Shown: positions 35,773-45,016 of the stretch, piece after piece
Numbering within the stretch: the first letter of the stretch is position 1
Layout of the letters: every line of letters starts with the position of its first letter
From: Tsukamurella conjunctivitidis
GTDB taxonomy: Bacteria > Actinomycetota > Actinomycetes > Mycobacteriales > Mycobacteriaceae
Direction: 5' to 3'
DNA length: 64,000 nt
NCBI RefSeq assembly: GCF_007858475.1
Contig: NZ_VIGX01000005.1
Span: 62,001-126,000 of the forward strand
Made by a program: the position numbers and the translations under genes
The notes under the pieces: generated by a model
Database searches by the model: none
What the model was told of the DNA's origin: nothing
The model's input: the letters and a program-made list of their open reading frames with translations, nothing else

Positions 35773-37191
35773 ATGACACAGACAGACACCTGGGAACCGA
35801 CGGATCCGCATCAGCCGACCATCGGAGAACTCCAGCTCCAGGAGCGTTCCTCGCTCCGCCGCGTCGTCGGCCTCTCGACCGAGCTCGACGACGTCACCGA
35901 GGTCGAGTACCGGCAGCTTCGTCTCGAGCAGGTCGTGCTCGTGGGCGTGTGGACCTCCGGCTCCGCGGCACAGGCCGACGCCTCGCTCGCCGAGCTCAAG
36001 GCACTCGCCGAGACCGCGGGATCCGCGGTGCTCGAGGGCGTGATCCAACGGCGTGACCGGCCGGATCCCGCCACCTACATCGGCTCGGGCAAGGCCCACG
36101 AGCTGCGCGAGGTCGTCCTCGCGACGGGCGCCGACACCGTGATCTGCGACGGCGAGCTCACCCCGGCGCAGCTCAACGCGCTGGAGAAGGTGGTCAAGGT
36201 CAAGGTCATCGACCGCACCGCCCTCATCCTCGACATCTTCGCCCAGCACGCCACCTCCCGCGAGGGCAAGGCGCAGGTCAGCCTCGCGCAGATGGAGTAC
36301 ATGCTCCCCCGGCTGCGCGGCTGGGGCGAGGCGCTCTCCCGCCAGGCCGGCGGCCGCGCGGGCAGCAACGGCGGCGTGGGCCTGCGCGGTCCCGGTGAGA
36401 CGAAGATCGAGACGGATCGTCGTCGGATCCGCGAGCGGATGGCGAAGCTGCGCCGCGAGATCAAGGGCATGAAGCAGGCCCGCGACACCAAGCGCGGCGC
36501 CCGCCGCCGCTCGGGCGTGCCGGCCGTCGCGATCGCCGGGTACACGAACGCGGGCAAGTCGAGCCTGCTCAACGCGCTGACCGACGCGGGCGTTCTCGTG
36601 CAGAACGCGCTGTTCGCCACGCTCGATCCCACCACCCGGCAGGGCGTTCTCACCGATGGCCGCGATGTGGTCTTCACCGACACCGTCGGCTTCGTGCGGC
36701 ACCTGCCGACCCAACTCGTCGAGGCCTTCCGGTCGACGCTGGAGGAGGTCGTCGACGCCGACCTGCTGCTGCACGTCGTCGACGGCAGCGACGTGATGCC
36801 CCAGCGGCAGATCGACGCGGTCCGCCAAGTGCTGCGCGAGGTGGCGGGGGAGCGGGAGGCGTCGCTGCCCCGGGAGCTGCTCGTGGTCAACAAGATCGAC
36901 GCCGCCGATCCCGTCGTGCTGGCCCAGCTGCGGGTCGCGCTGCCCGACGCCGTCTTCGTCTCCGCGCACTCGCGCGAGGGCATCGACGAACTGCTGGAGC
37001 GGATGACGCAGCTGATCACGGCGGGGGACGTCGAGGTCACGGCGCTCCTGCCGTACGACCGCGGCGATCTCGTGGCCCGGGTCCACGCCGAGGGCACGAT
37101 CCTCACCACCGAGCACGTGGCCGAGGGCACCCGGATCACGGCGCGCGTGCCGGGCGCTCTCGCCGGATCACTGTCGCCCTTCGCGGCGTAG
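35773..37191 (+). CDS. hflX: Ribosome-associated GTPase HflX
   Basis: A 472-residue GTPase that splits or rescues stalled ribosomes under stress. The HflX N-terminal domain ([10 protein letters not shown]..., [17 protein letters not shown]) and a coiled-coil linker with [17 protein letters not shown] are followed by the G domain: G1 [11 protein letters not shown]3 DTVGF and G4 NKID. The C-terminal domain resembles other actinobacterial HflX. ATG 35773 was chosen over longer in-frame codons because these would extend into dapF. Confidence 0.95.
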   Translation: MTQTDTWEPTDPHQPTIGELQLQERSSLRRVVGLSTELDDVTEVEYRQLRLEQVVLVGVWTSGSAAQADASLAELKALAETAGSAVLEGVIQRRDRPDPATYIGSGKAHELREVVLATGADTVICDGELTPAQLNALEKVVKVKVIDRTALILDIFAQHATSREGKAQVSLAQMEYMLPRLRGWGEALSRQAGGRAGSNGGVGLRGPGETKIETDRRRIRERMAKLRREIKGMKQARDTKRGARRRSGVPAVAIAGYTNAGKSSLLNALTDAGVLVQNALFATLDPTTRQGVLTDGRDVVFTDTVGFVRHLPTQLVEAFRSTLEEVVDADLLLHVVDGSDVMPQRQIDAVRQVLREVAGEREASLPRELLVVNKIDAADPVVLAQLRVALPDAVFVSAHSREGIDELLERMTQLITAGDVEVTALLPYDRGDLVARVHAEGTILTTEHVAEGTRITARVPGALAGSLSPFAA

Positions 37192-37207
37192 CGCGCACAA
37201 TCGACGG

Positions 37208-37861
37208 ATGAGTCCCACGGCGTCGAAGCCCGTCCTGTCCGTCACGACGCGGGCGGCCCTGTCGGTAGTGATCGGCGCGGTGGCCGGCGGATCGGTCGGC
37301 GCGCTGGTCGACGCCACGCTCGGCGTGCTCGTCGGGATCGGTGCCGCGGCGGCGGTCTTCGTGGCGACGGGGTGGGCGACGCTGTGGCCGCTCGACGCCG
37401 GGTCCACCCGTGCCACGGTGCAGCGGGAGAACTTCCGGCCCCGGGTCGCCGAGGTCGTCGTGGCGGTGATCGCGCTCAGCGGCCTCGTCGCGATCGTGGC
37501 GCTGCTCGTGGCGGGACGGTCCGGTCACAAGGACGCCGGTGCGGCCGCCGCGCTGTTCGCCGCGTTCGCGGTGTGGGCGGCGCTGCACCTGACCTACGCG
37601 ACCCAGTACGCGGCGCAGTACTACGGCGATCCCGGCGACGAGCCGGGCGGGATCGACTGGAACGCCGACGAGGCCCCCGCGTACCGCGACTTCTTCTACT
37701 TCAGCTACAACCTGGGCATGACGTACCAGGTGTCGGACACGTCCGTCTCCTCGCAGGGGATCCGCAGCGTGGTGCTGCGCCACTGCCTGTTGTCGTACGT
37801 CTTCGGGACGCTGATCCTCGCCACCGCGATCAATCTCGTGGTGGGCATCGTCTCCGGTTAG
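37208..37861 (+). CDS. DUF1345 membrane protein
   Basis: A 217-residue integral membrane protein with five predicted helices. It carries the DUF1345 signature: [46 protein letters not shown], and C-terminal [24 protein letters not shown]. Function is unknown. It begins 16 nt after hflX and has a possible -10 (CACAAT, 37196-37201) of its own. Its stop overlaps the stop of the convergent TetR gene by 4 nt. Confidence 0.88.
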   Translation: MSPTASKPVLSVTTRAALSVVIGAVAGGSVGALVDATLGVLVGIGAAAAVFVATGWATLWPLDAGSTRATVQRENFRPRVAEVVVAVIALSGLVAIVALLVAGRSGHKDAGAAAALFAAFAVWAALHLTYATQYAAQYYGDPGDEPGGIDWNADEAPAYRDFFYFSYNLGMTYQVSDTSVSSQGIRSVVLRHCLLSYVFGTLILATAINLVVGIVSG

Positions 37862-38433
37862 CCGGTGGCCCCGTCGAGAAGGAGCTCGACGACGGCCGTC
37901 GCCTTGCCGGGCTGCGGCGGCGTGCCGATGATCATGTCGGACCACAGGAAGGACTCCGCGAGCCGGACGACGGCGTAGGCGAGGTCGGCGCGGGCGACGC
38001 CGTGGGTACCGTCGGACGGCGGGACGGCGAGGTCGGCCAGCCAGTCCTCGACCCACGCGATGAGCCGCTCCTGCACCACGCTGCCGCCGGACTGCAGCAC
38101 CCGCATGGCGAATTCGGGCTCGTCCGCGGCGAATCCGGCCAGCGGGGGATAGTCGCGGACCTCGTGCGCCAAACGGGTGAAGGAGCGCAGGAAGGCCGCG
38201 CGGTCGCGGACGGGTTCGGCGGCCTCGACGCGGGCGATCGCCTGTGCGATGCCCAGCCAGATCGCCTCGCCCACCACGTGCTCGCGCCCGTCGAACCAGC
38301 GGTAGAGCGTGGCCCTGCCGATCCCGGAGGCCTGTGCGAGCTGCCCCAGATCGACCCGGCGGCCCTCGCGGAACCACTGCGCGGCGAGACGGATCACCTC
38401 GGACTGCTTGTCAGTCCGCGACGGATGAGACAT
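37858..38433 (-). CDS. TetR-family regulator (QsdR-like)
   Basis: A 191-residue repressor. The N-terminal helix-turn-helix is [25 protein letters not shown] (about 28-52). The ligand domain (60-191) resembles the QsdR/TetR_C group, with [19 protein letters not shown] near the end. It is divergent from two acyl-CoA dehydrogenase genes that it probably controls, and an inverted repeat lies across its own start codon. Confidence 0.88.
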   Translation of the reverse strand: MSHPSRTDKQSEVIRLAAQWFREGRRVDLGQLAQASGIGRATLYRWFDGREHVVGEAIWLGIAQAIARVEAAEPVRDRAAFLRSFTRLAHEVRDYPPLAGFAADEPEFAMRVLQSGGSVVQERLIAWVEDWLADLAVPPSDGTHGVARADLAYAVVRLAESFLWSDMIIGTPPQPGKATAVVELLLDGATG

Positions 38434-38449
38434 ACTCCTATTTTGTCTC
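38427..38449. promoter_or_regulatory. Inverted repeat, likely TetR operator
   Basis: GAGACA (38427-38432) and TGTCTC (38444-38449) form perfect 6-bp arms around 11 bp. The site covers the start codon of the TetR gene and the TATTTT stretch that could be a -10 for the acyl-CoA dehydrogenase operon. Binding would repress both. Confidence 0.55.
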
Positions 38450-38484
38450 GCCAGTGCGAGGGTGTCAACGAGGGGAAGACCCGG

Positions 38485-39717
38485 ATGGATGTGACGTTCA
38501 CAGCGGAGGAAGAGGCCTTCCGTGCCGAGGTGCGGGAGTTCCTGGATACGCACCTGACCGACGATCTGCGCGCGGCGGGTGATCTCGCCACCAGCGTCTA
38601 CTCCGACCACGAGGCGAGTCTGCAGTGGCAGGCGATCCTGCACGAGCGGGGCTGGGCGGCGCCCGCGTGGCCGGTCGAGTGGGGCGGCTGCGACTGGTCG
38701 GTCGCGCAGCACTACATCTTCGCCCGCGAATCCGTGCTGGCGGGCGCGCCCTTCCTGTCGCCGATGGGGATCCGGATGGTCGCGCACGCGATCGTCAAGT
38801 TCGGGACCTCGGAGCAGAAGAACTTCTTCCTGCCCGGCATCCTCGACGCCTCGGTCTTCTTCTGCCAGGGCTACTCCGAGCCGGAATCGGGATCGGACCT
38901 GGCCTCGTTGTCGATGCGCGCGGAGTCCGACGGCGACGACCTCGTGCTCACCGGCTCGAAGATCTGGACCACTCACGCCCGCGAGGCGAACTGGATGTTC
39001 GCCCTGGTGCGCACCTCCAAGCAGGAGCGCAAGCAGCAGGGCATCACGTTCCTGCTCCTCGACATGACGGTGCCCGGCATCGAGATCCAGCCGCTCGTCA
39101 TGGCCTCGGGCGAGGAGGTGCAGAACGTCGTCTTCTTCGACAAGGTGCGGGTGCCGAAGGCCAACGTGCTCGGGAAGATCGACGAGGGCTGGACCGTCGC
39201 CAAGTACCTGCTCGAGTTCGAACGCGGCGGCGGCGCCTCGGCGCCGTGGCTGCAGGTCTCGCTCGACCGGCTCGCGTCGCAGGCGGAGGGCGTTCCCGGA
39301 CGCGCTGGTCGGCCGCTGTCCGAGGACGACGACTTCCGGCTGGGCCTCGCGGAGCTGCGTGCCCGCGTCGACGTGCTGGAGATCCTCGAGCACCGCTCAC
39401 TCGCCGTGCTCTCGGCGGGAGGTAACCCGGGCACCGCGGCCTCGATGCTCAAGATCCTCGGCACCGAGCTGAGCCAGGCGATCACCGAGTTCATCCACAA
39501 GAGCGCCGGCCCGCGCGGACGCGTCTACCAGCCACACGTCACGCGGCCCGGCGGCCCGGTGGTCGAGTATCTGCCGCCCGCGGGCGGCGCGCACAGCGGC
39601 GACCTGTGGCAGGCCGTCGCGCCGCTGCGCTACTTCAACGATCGTGCGGGCTCGATCTACGCGGGCTCCAACGAGATCCAACGGAACATCCTGGCGAAAG
39701 CGGCATTGGGGCTGTAG
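38485..39717 (+). CDS. Acyl-CoA dehydrogenase (FadE20-like position)
   Basis: A 410-residue FAD-dependent acyl-CoA dehydrogenase. It has the N-terminal helical domain (MDVTFTAEEEAFRAEVREFL), the FAD/substrate motif FCQGYSEPESGSDLASL (about 134-150), TGSKIWTTHA, and the C-terminal signature YFNDRAGSIYAGSNEIQRNILAK. Substrate chain length cannot be told from sequence. It is followed with no gap by a second dehydrogenase, a pairing seen for heteromeric acyl-CoA dehydrogenases of steroid and branched-chain catabolism in actinobacteria. Confidence 0.92.
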   Translation: MDVTFTAEEEAFRAEVREFLDTHLTDDLRAAGDLATSVYSDHEASLQWQAILHERGWAAPAWPVEWGGCDWSVAQHYIFARESVLAGAPFLSPMGIRMVAHAIVKFGTSEQKNFFLPGILDASVFFCQGYSEPESGSDLASLSMRAESDGDDLVLTGSKIWTTHAREANWMFALVRTSKQERKQQGITFLLLDMTVPGIEIQPLVMASGEEVQNVVFFDKVRVPKANVLGKIDEGWTVAKYLLEFERGGGASAPWLQVSLDRLASQAEGVPGRAGRPLSEDDDFRLGLAELRARVDVLEILEHRSLAVLSAGGNPGTAASMLKILGTELSQAITEFIHKSAGPRGRVYQPHVTRPGGPVVEYLPPAGGAHSGDLWQAVAPLRYFNDRAGSIYAGSNEIQRNILAKAALGL

Positions 39718-40866
39718 ATGGACTTCACACTCACCGACGAACAGACGATGCTGCGCGACGCCGTGCGGTCGTATCTCGCGGGCCGGTACCCGCTGGTCGA
39801 GTCGCGGAGCGCCGCGCGCTCGGCGGAGCGCTGGCAGCCCGCGGTCTGGGCGGCCTTCGCCGCGGATCTGGGGATCCTCGCCGCGACGCTGCCCGAGAGC
39901 GTGGGCGGACTCGGCGGAGGGCCCGAGGAGATGATGGTGATCGCCGAGGAACTCGGTGGCGCACTGGTGGTCGAGCCCTACATCGGGACCGCCGTCGTAG
40001 GCGCGGCCCTGCTGCGCGGTGCCGGCGGCGCGGCGGCCGACGCGGTGTGCTCCGCCATCGCCGAGGGCGAGGCGCGGATCGCCTTCGCGCTCACCGAGCC
40101 CGACTCCGGACGCGAGCCCTGGGACATCGGGACGGCGGCCGTGCGCGACGGTGACGGCTACGTCCTGACCGGTGCCAAGATCGTGGTCGCGGACCTGCCG
40201 CTGGCGACGCACCTCATCGTCGCCGCGCGCACGTCCGGCGAGCGGCTCGATCGTGACGGGCTCTCCCTGTTCCTGCTCGAGGTCGACGCCGCGGCACCGC
40301 CGGCCGGCATCGCCGCGCAGTACTACCGGACGATCGACGATCACCAGACGGGCGATCTGGTGCTGGACGACGTGCGTGTTCCGGCGTCCGCGCTGCTCGG
40401 CGCCGAGGGCGGCGCCTGGCAGGTGATCGAGCGCGCACTCGACGACGGGACCGCGGCGGTGTGCAGCGAGGCGGTCGGGATCATGCGGCGGGTCGTCGCG
40501 GAGACCGTCGAGTACGCCAAGCAGCGGCGCCAGTTCGGAGTGCCCATCGGCTCCTTCCAAGCGCTGCAGCACCGCATGGTCGACATGTCGCTCGAGCTGG
40601 AGCAGGCCGTCGCGGCGACCTACCTCGCGGTGCTCAACCTCGATGCCGACCCGAAGGTACGACGACGAGCCGTCTCCGCGGCGAAGATCACGATCGCGCG
40701 GGCGGCCCGGTTCGTCGGACAGAACGCGGTCCAGTTGCACGGCGGCATGGGGATGACCGAGGAGCTCGCGATCGGCCACTGCTTCAAGCGCCTCACCGCG
40801 ATCGAGACCGAGTTCGGTTCCGCGATCGATCATCTGCGCCGGTACGCCGACGCGACCGCCGGCTAG
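39718..40866 (+). CDS. Acyl-CoA dehydrogenase, partner subunit
   Basis: A 382-residue acyl-CoA dehydrogenase-fold protein whose ATG follows the previous stop directly. It has FALTEPDSGREPWDIGTAAV in place of the usual YTEPGAGSD motif, TGAKIVVADL, and a C-terminal LHGGMGMTEELAIGHCFKRLTAIE. The weaker FAD motif fits the non-catalytic or half-site subunit of alpha2beta2 dehydrogenases. This is inference; a homodimeric enzyme remains possible. Confidence 0.88.
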   Translation: MDFTLTDEQTMLRDAVRSYLAGRYPLVESRSAARSAERWQPAVWAAFAADLGILAATLPESVGGLGGGPEEMMVIAEELGGALVVEPYIGTAVVGAALLRGAGGAAADAVCSAIAEGEARIAFALTEPDSGREPWDIGTAAVRDGDGYVLTGAKIVVADLPLATHLIVAARTSGERLDRDGLSLFLLEVDAAAPPAGIAAQYYRTIDDHQTGDLVLDDVRVPASALLGAEGGAWQVIERALDDGTAAVCSEAVGIMRRVVAETVEYAKQRRQFGVPIGSFQALQHRMVDMSLELEQAVAATYLAVLNLDADPKVRRRAVSAAKITIARAARFVGQNAVQLHGGMGMTEELAIGHCFKRLTAIETEFGSAIDHLRRYADATAG

Positions 40867-41702
40867 GCCGTGGTCGTCACCGCGGCGGCGGCGCGGCGGA
40901 CGGCGGCCCGGACCGGTGCCGGCACGCGGTCGCCGACGGTGACGGCGAGCGCGATGGGTGGCATGACCGGCATGGTCTCGACGGCGACCAGGCCGTCGGT
41001 CGCGTCGATGGCCGGGAGCAACGTGACCCCGAGACCGCTGCGAGCGGCCGAGTACAGGCCCGCGAGGTTCGCGGCCTCGGCCGCGACGACGTAGTCGATC
41101 CCGTGGCGCGCGAGCGCATCCGCGGCCGGCGCGCGCAGGACGCAGGGATCGTCGAAGAGGAGGACGGGCACCGCGTCGGCGGGATGCTCCCAGTCCCTGG
41201 CCGCGTACCAGTGCAGAGCGATGGGGCCGACGGCGTCCGGGTGATCGATCGGCGCGAGGAAGACCGCCACGTCGGCGAAGCCGTGCTCCACGGCACCCGC
41301 GACCTGCGCGCTGCGGTCGAACCGGAACTGCGCGGTCCACCCGCCGGGGAGAGAGCCGAAGCCGCGGCTCAGCTCGGGGATGAGGCGATCGGCGCCGTGC
41401 TCGGTGGCGGACACGGACAGTGTGCGGGTCGTGGGGGAGGAGAGCGCGTGCACTGCGGCGTCGTGCGCATCGAGGATCGTCTGGGCGTGCCCGAGGAGGC
41501 GGTTGCCGTGGTCGGTGAAACGGACACCGCGCCCCGCCTTCTCGACGATCGAGCCGCCGGTGGACTTCTCGAGTCTGCGCAGGTGGGCGCTGACGGTGGA
41601 CTGCGTCAGGTGCAGCGCCTCGGCCGCGCGGTGGACCCCGCCGCAGCGGGCGATCGCGACGACACTGCGAAGGGGGACGATGTCCAGGATCGGATCGGCC
41701 AT
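40863..41702 (-). CDS. LysR-family transcriptional regulator
   Basis: A 279-residue regulator. The N-terminal winged HTH is HRAAEALHLTQSTVSAHLRRLEKSTGGSIVEKAGRGVRFTDHG (about 24-66), and a two-lobed effector domain follows. ATG 41702 was chosen from a leaderless -10 (TATCGT). It is divergent from the EamA transporter, its probable target. The 3' end overlaps the acyl-CoA dehydrogenase stop by 4 nt. Confidence 0.9.
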   Translation of the reverse strand: MADPILDIVPLRSVVAIARCGGVHRAAEALHLTQSTVSAHLRRLEKSTGGSIVEKAGRGVRFTDHGNRLLGHAQTILDAHDAAVHALSSPTTRTLSVSATEHGADRLIPELSRGFGSLPGGWTAQFRFDRSAQVAGAVEHGFADVAVFLAPIDHPDAVGPIALHWYAARDWEHPADAVPVLLFDDPCVLRAPAADALARHGIDYVVAAEAANLAGLYSAARSGLGVTLLPAIDATDGLVAVETMPVMPPIALAVTVGDRVPAPVRAAVRRAAAAVTTTA

Positions 41703-41708
41703 GAATGA

Positions 41709-41714
41709 ACGATA
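41709..41714 (-). promoter_or_regulatory. -10 hexamer TATCGT of the lysR gene
   Basis: On the minus strand, TATCGT ends 6 nt before ATG 41702, a leaderless start. The adjacent 41715-41755 holds repeated ATC/GAT steps (ATCAATCGTGATCGTCAAT) that could be LysR operator half-sites. Confidence 0.5.
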
Positions 41715-41773
41715 ACGACGATCAATCGTGATCGTCAATCATTGTTGGACGCGCGGCCCCTGCGCGTTCGACG

Positions 41774-42718
41774 ATGACCGGCATGAGAATCCCTCCGGTG
41801 CTCGCAGTCTCGGTCGTCGTCCTGTACGCCTTCGGCTACCCGCTCGGCGCCCTCGGCGTCGCCGCCATGAGTCCGTTCCTTCTGCTGCTCCTGCGGTTCG
41901 CGATCTCCGGTGTCCTGATGTTCGGCGTCGTGCGGATCACGGGCCGACGGAATCCGACGGGCGCGGCCCTGGGCCACGCCGTCGTCGTGGGTCTCCTGGC
42001 GCAGGCCACCCAGTTCATCGGGTGCTACCTCGGCCTGCGTGCCGGGGTGCCCGCCGGGGTCGCGGCACTCATCATCGGCGTCAATCCCGCGCTCACCGCC
42101 GTGGTGGCCCGGGCCGTCCTGCACGAGCGGCTCACGGTGCGCCGGACACTCGCCGCTGCGCTCGGCCTGGCGGCGGTCGTCACGGCCTGCTGGTCGACGG
42201 TGCCGGCGCTGGCCCACGCGGGAGCCGGCATGGGCTTCACCCTCCTCGGGCTCGTGGGCATCGCGGTGGGCGGTGTCTACCAGCAACGATTCTGCCGTGA
42301 CGTCGACCCGGTGGCGGGAAACGCGGTGGGCATGCTCGTCGCCGCCGTACCCGCGGGGTTCCTGACAGTCGCCTACGGCGCCACCGTGGCGCATCCCGTG
42401 CAGGGCGCGGTCGTACTCGTCCTCATGGTGCTGCTCAGTTCGATGACCGCGACCACGCTGTATCTGCGAGTGATCGGCCTCGCGGGTGCCAGTGGTGCCG
42501 CAATGCTCTTCGCCGTGATCCCCTCGGTGTCGGCGCTGTTCGCCTTCCTGATGCTCGGCGAGCCCGTGCACCCCGGCGTGGTCGCGGGGCTACTGCTCGG
42601 CAGCGCCGCCTGCGCCGTCGCCTCTCTCGGAGGACGACGAACGCCGGCCCCCGACCAGGTGGTCGACGAGCCGGCGCTGTCGGAAACGGGAGCGGTCAGA
42701 TGCGGCGCATCACGGTGA
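41774..42718 (+). CDS. EamA/DMT-family exporter
   Basis: A 314-residue membrane protein with ten helices in two EamA repeats (about 10-140 and 155-285), typical of drug/metabolite exporters for amino acids or metabolites. The first repeat starts at [14 protein letters not shown]-like residues. ATG 41783 is an equally possible start. The last 23 nt overlap the end of lexA on the other strand. It is divergent from a LysR regulator. Confidence 0.88.
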   Translation: MTGMRIPPVLAVSVVVLYAFGYPLGALGVAAMSPFLLLLLRFAISGVLMFGVVRITGRRNPTGAALGHAVVVGLLAQATQFIGCYLGLRAGVPAGVAALIIGVNPALTAVVARAVLHERLTVRRTLAAALGLAAVVTACWSTVPALAHAGAGMGFTLLGLVGIAVGGVYQQRFCRDVDPVAGNAVGMLVAAVPAGFLTVAYGATVAHPVQGAVVLVLMVLLSSMTATTLYLRVIGLAGASGAAMLFAVIPSVSALFAFLMLGEPVHPGVVAGLLLGSAACAVASLGGRRTPAPDQVVDEPALSETGAVRCGASR

Positions 42719-43406
42719 CGACCTTGCCGAGGATCACGGCGTCGTTGCCGTGGATCGGGTCGAACGCGGGATTGTGCGGCATCAGCCACACGTCGCGACC
42801 GGTCCGGCGGAAGGTCTTCACGGTGGCCTCGCCGTCGAGCATCGCCGCCACGATGTCGCCGTTCTCGGCGACGGACTGCTGCCGGACGACCACCCAGTCC
42901 CCGTCGCAGATGGCCGCATCGGTCATCGACTCGCCGACCACCTTGAGCAGGAACAGTGAGCCCTCGCCCACGAGTTCGCGGGGGAGGGGGAAGATCTCCT
43001 CGACCGCCTCCTCCGCCAGGATGGGGCCGCCCGCCGCGATGCGTCCGAGCACCGGTACGAAGGCGGGCTCCGGCATCCGATCCTCGTCCTCCATGACCTT
43101 CTGGATCACCTGCGCGGTGCGCTCCTCCGCGCCCTGAACGTTGACCGCGCGGGGACGGTTCGGGTCGCGGTGCAGGAAGCCGAGGCGCTCGAGCGTACGG
43201 AGCTGATGGGCGACGGACGAGGTGGACGTGAGGCCGACCTCGTCGCCGATCTCCCGGATGCTCGGCGGGTATCCGCGGTCGCGGACGGACCGCCGGATCA
43301 CCTCCAGGACCTGCTTCTGACGACGGGTGAGGTGATCCTCGGAGACGTTGCCCTGTGCGTCGCGGAAGCGCTTGTCCCGGTGCTGGACCTGTCGTTCATC
43401 TGTCAT
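42696..43406 (-). CDS. lexA: SOS repressor LexA
   Basis: A 236-residue repressor and self-cleaving protease. The N-terminal winged HTH has [27 protein letters not shown] (48-74). The cleavage site is A125-G126 (RIAAGGPI), the catalytic serine S160 (VGESM) and the general base K197 (GEATVKTF). GAGGAG precedes ATG 43406. A LexA box over its -35 shows autoregulation. The N-terminus carries about 25 extra residues compared with E. coli, as in actinobacteria. Confidence 0.96.
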   Translation of the reverse strand: MTDERQVQHRDKRFRDAQGNVSEDHLTRRQKQVLEVIRRSVRDRGYPPSIREIGDEVGLTSTSSVAHQLRTLERLGFLHRDPNRPRAVNVQGAEERTAQVIQKVMEDEDRMPEPAFVPVLGRIAAGGPILAEEAVEEIFPLPRELVGEGSLFLLKVVGESMTDAAICDGDWVVVRQQSVAENGDIVAAMLDGEATVKTFRRTGRDVWLMPHNPAFDPIHGNDAVILGKVVTVMRRI

Positions 43407-43440
43407 GTGTCGCTCCTCACGCCCGTTCGGTTCCGACTCC

Positions 43441-43469
43441 ACTGTAGTCCAGGCCGGACGTGCTGACAA
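43441..43469 (-). promoter_or_regulatory. Sigma-A promoter of lexA
   Basis: On the minus strand, TTGTCA (-35, 43464-43469) and TACAGT (-10, 43441-43446) are 17 bp apart. The SOS box overlaps the -35. Confidence 0.75.
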
Positions 43470-43481
43470 ACATCTGTTCGA
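43466..43481 (-). promoter_or_regulatory. SOS box of lexA
   Basis: On the minus strand, CGAACAGATGTTTG matches the mycobacterial LexA consensus CGAACRNRYGTTYG at every position. It overlaps the lexA -35. Confidence 0.85.
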
Positions 43482-43528
43482 GAAATTTCCCCGCGTGTCT
43501 TCCCCTCGCTCGAGGGGTGTGGTAGAAA

Positions 43529-43544
43529 TCGAACAGAAGTTCTC
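43529..43544 (+). promoter_or_regulatory. Second SOS box, LysM-gene side
   Basis: TCGAACAGAAGTTCTC differs from the consensus in the right half-site. It follows a possible -10 (TAGAAA, 43523-43528) and lies 118 bp before the LysM gene start. Confidence 0.6.
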
Positions 43545-43594
43545 TCGAACACTTGCACGCACTTCGGTGTGACTGGTGGGGCTGGATTGAAAAC

Positions 43595-43614
43595 TTGTCA
43601 GTCCCCTCCGATAG
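43595..43614 (+). promoter_or_regulatory. PafBC/RecA-NDp-like promoter of the LysM gene
   Basis: TTGTCAGT (43595-43602) is followed, at the exact consensus spacing, by TAG (43612-43614). The GT at the end of the -10 is missing. A sigma-A reading is also possible: TTGAAA (43587-43592), 17 bp, GATAGA (43610-43615). Confidence 0.5.
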
Positions 43615-43661
43615 ACCTGTGGGTGAGCGAGAAGGAACCGCTACCGACTTCAGGAGAGACC

Positions 43662-44294
43662 ATGACCGCGATCATCGATCGAGACGTCATCACTGCAGCA
43701 CAGGAGGCCGCCGCGGAGGCGCAGGCGCTGGTGCGGCACGGCTCCGCAGCTGCGGGCCGGCGCGGTGCCACCCGGGCCCGCGGGGTCTCGCCGCGGCTGG
43801 CGCGCAGTCGTTCCGTGGACGTCGCTTCGTCTTCGATCACCTCGTCGAACGACGTTCTCGACGGCGGGATTCGAACGGAGCCGGCGGCGGTCCGCGTGAC
43901 GGGTGCACGCGGATCCGCCCGGCGGACCGTCGAACGCCCGGGCGTGCGTTCCGCGGCGCGCCGTGCACCCCGCGGCTACTCGCGGGCCGACGGCTGCGCC
44001 CGCCGGGCGCCCGGCCCGTCGCTCGCCGCGTGTGTGCTGTTCGCCACGGGCGTGTTCGCCGGCCTGCTGGTGCTCTTCGGCGGGTCCTCTTCCGCGGAGC
44101 CGACGCCGACCGCGGCGCAGCCCGCCCTGACCTCGATCGTGACGGTCCGCACGGGGCAGAGCCTCGAGCAGATCGCCCGTGAGATCGCGCCCGACCGCGC
44201 CCAGGCCGCCGTCGTCGCGGAGATCGCGGAGATCAACGGCCTGCGGGACGGCCGCGTGCACGCCGGCCAGACCCTCATCACGCCCCGGTACTGA
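43662..44294 (+). CDS. LysM-domain cell-wall protein, ChiZ (Rv2719c)-like
   Basis: A 210-residue protein with a long basic cytosolic N-terminus (1-120, Ala/Arg-rich), one membrane helix (about 123-143, [20 protein letters not shown]), and a C-terminal extracytoplasmic LysM domain (about 158-210, [16 protein letters not shown] and [18 protein letters not shown]). The M. tuberculosis homologue ChiZ is a DNA-damage-induced division inhibitor that binds the wall. Its location opposite lexA with SOS and PafBC-like sites supports the same role. AGGAGA sets the start. Confidence 0.85.
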   Translation: MTAIIDRDVITAAQEAAAEAQALVRHGSAAAGRRGATRARGVSPRLARSRSVDVASSSITSSNDVLDGGIRTEPAAVRVTGARGSARRTVERPGVRSAARRAPRGYSRADGCARRAPGPSLAACVLFATGVFAGLLVLFGGSSSAEPTPTAAQPALTSIVTVRTGQSLEQIAREIAPDRAQAAVVAEIAEINGLRDGRVHAGQTLITPRY

Positions 44295-44508
44295 CCGCCA
44301 CCCACGAGCGAAGGAGACGCAGATGACCACCCGCATGGTGATAGTGGATTCCCGGCAGGGCGGGCGCTCGGCCCACCTCGACAACGTGGTGCCGTTCCCG
44401 CGCCGAGTATTCTCGGAGTCGAGATCGCGGGGCACGGCGGTGGCAGGGGCCACCGTGCTGCAGCTGCCCCGCCGGACGTCCGAGCGCAGCCGCGCGGGAG
44501 GTGGACCG

Positions 44509-44982
44509 ATGTACTGCCCGTTCTGCAAGAACGAGGACACCAGGGTGGTCGATTCGCGCGTCTTCGACGACGGTCAGGGGATCCGCCGGCGCCGCTCGTG
44601 CAACGAATGCGGGCGCCGCTTCACCACCGTCGAGAGCGCCGTCATGGCCGTCGTCAAACGCAACGGCGTCACCGAGCCCTTCAGCCGCGAGAAGGTCGTC
44701 AAGGGCGTGCGGCGAGCGTGCCAGGGACGGGATGTGGCGGAGGACGACCTGCACAAGCTCGCACAGCAGGTCGAGGAGACCATTCGCGCGATGGGCGTGG
44801 CCGAGGTGCCCGCGAACGAGGTCGGCCTCGCGATCCTGGGGCCGCTGCGCGACCTGGACGAGGTGGCCTATCTGCGCTTCGCCTCGGTCTATCAGAGCTT
44901 CTCGTCCATCGAGGACTTCGAGGCCGCCATCCGCGACCTCCGCACCCGCGCCGCGGCGGCGGACCCCACCGACGCGGCCTGA
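44509..44982 (+). CDS. nrdR: Transcriptional repressor NrdR
   Basis: A 157-residue repressor of ribonucleotide reductase genes that senses ATP/dATP. A zinc ribbon (CPFC near 3-6, CNEC near 32-35) precedes the ATP-cone domain ([27 protein letters not shown]). GGAGG 8-12 nt before ATG 44509 supports the canonical start. The frame is open upstream, however, and another ATG at 44323 has its own strong ribosome-binding site (AAGGAG). A 219-residue form with a 62-residue N-terminal extension is therefore possible. Confidence 0.93.
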   Translation: MYCPFCKNEDTRVVDSRVFDDGQGIRRRRSCNECGRRFTTVESAVMAVVKRNGVTEPFSREKVVKGVRRACQGRDVAEDDLHKLAQQVEETIRAMGVAEVPANEVGLAILGPLRDLDEVAYLRFASVYQSFSSIEDFEAAIRDLRTRAAAADPTDAA

Positions 44983-45016
44983 TCCGGCGCGACCGGCCCG
45001 CGGATGCGCCGGGTGC

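Noticed and set aside
43860-43885. GGGATTCGAACGG, resembling the T-arm of a tRNA on the opposite strand
   Set aside because: It lies inside the LysM coding region and no acceptor, D or anticodon stems can be built around it.
44984-45012. 7-bp stem between nrdR and hrpA as a terminator
   Set aside because: CCGGCGC/GCGCCGG has a 15-nt loop and no extension. Such stems are expected by chance at this GC content.
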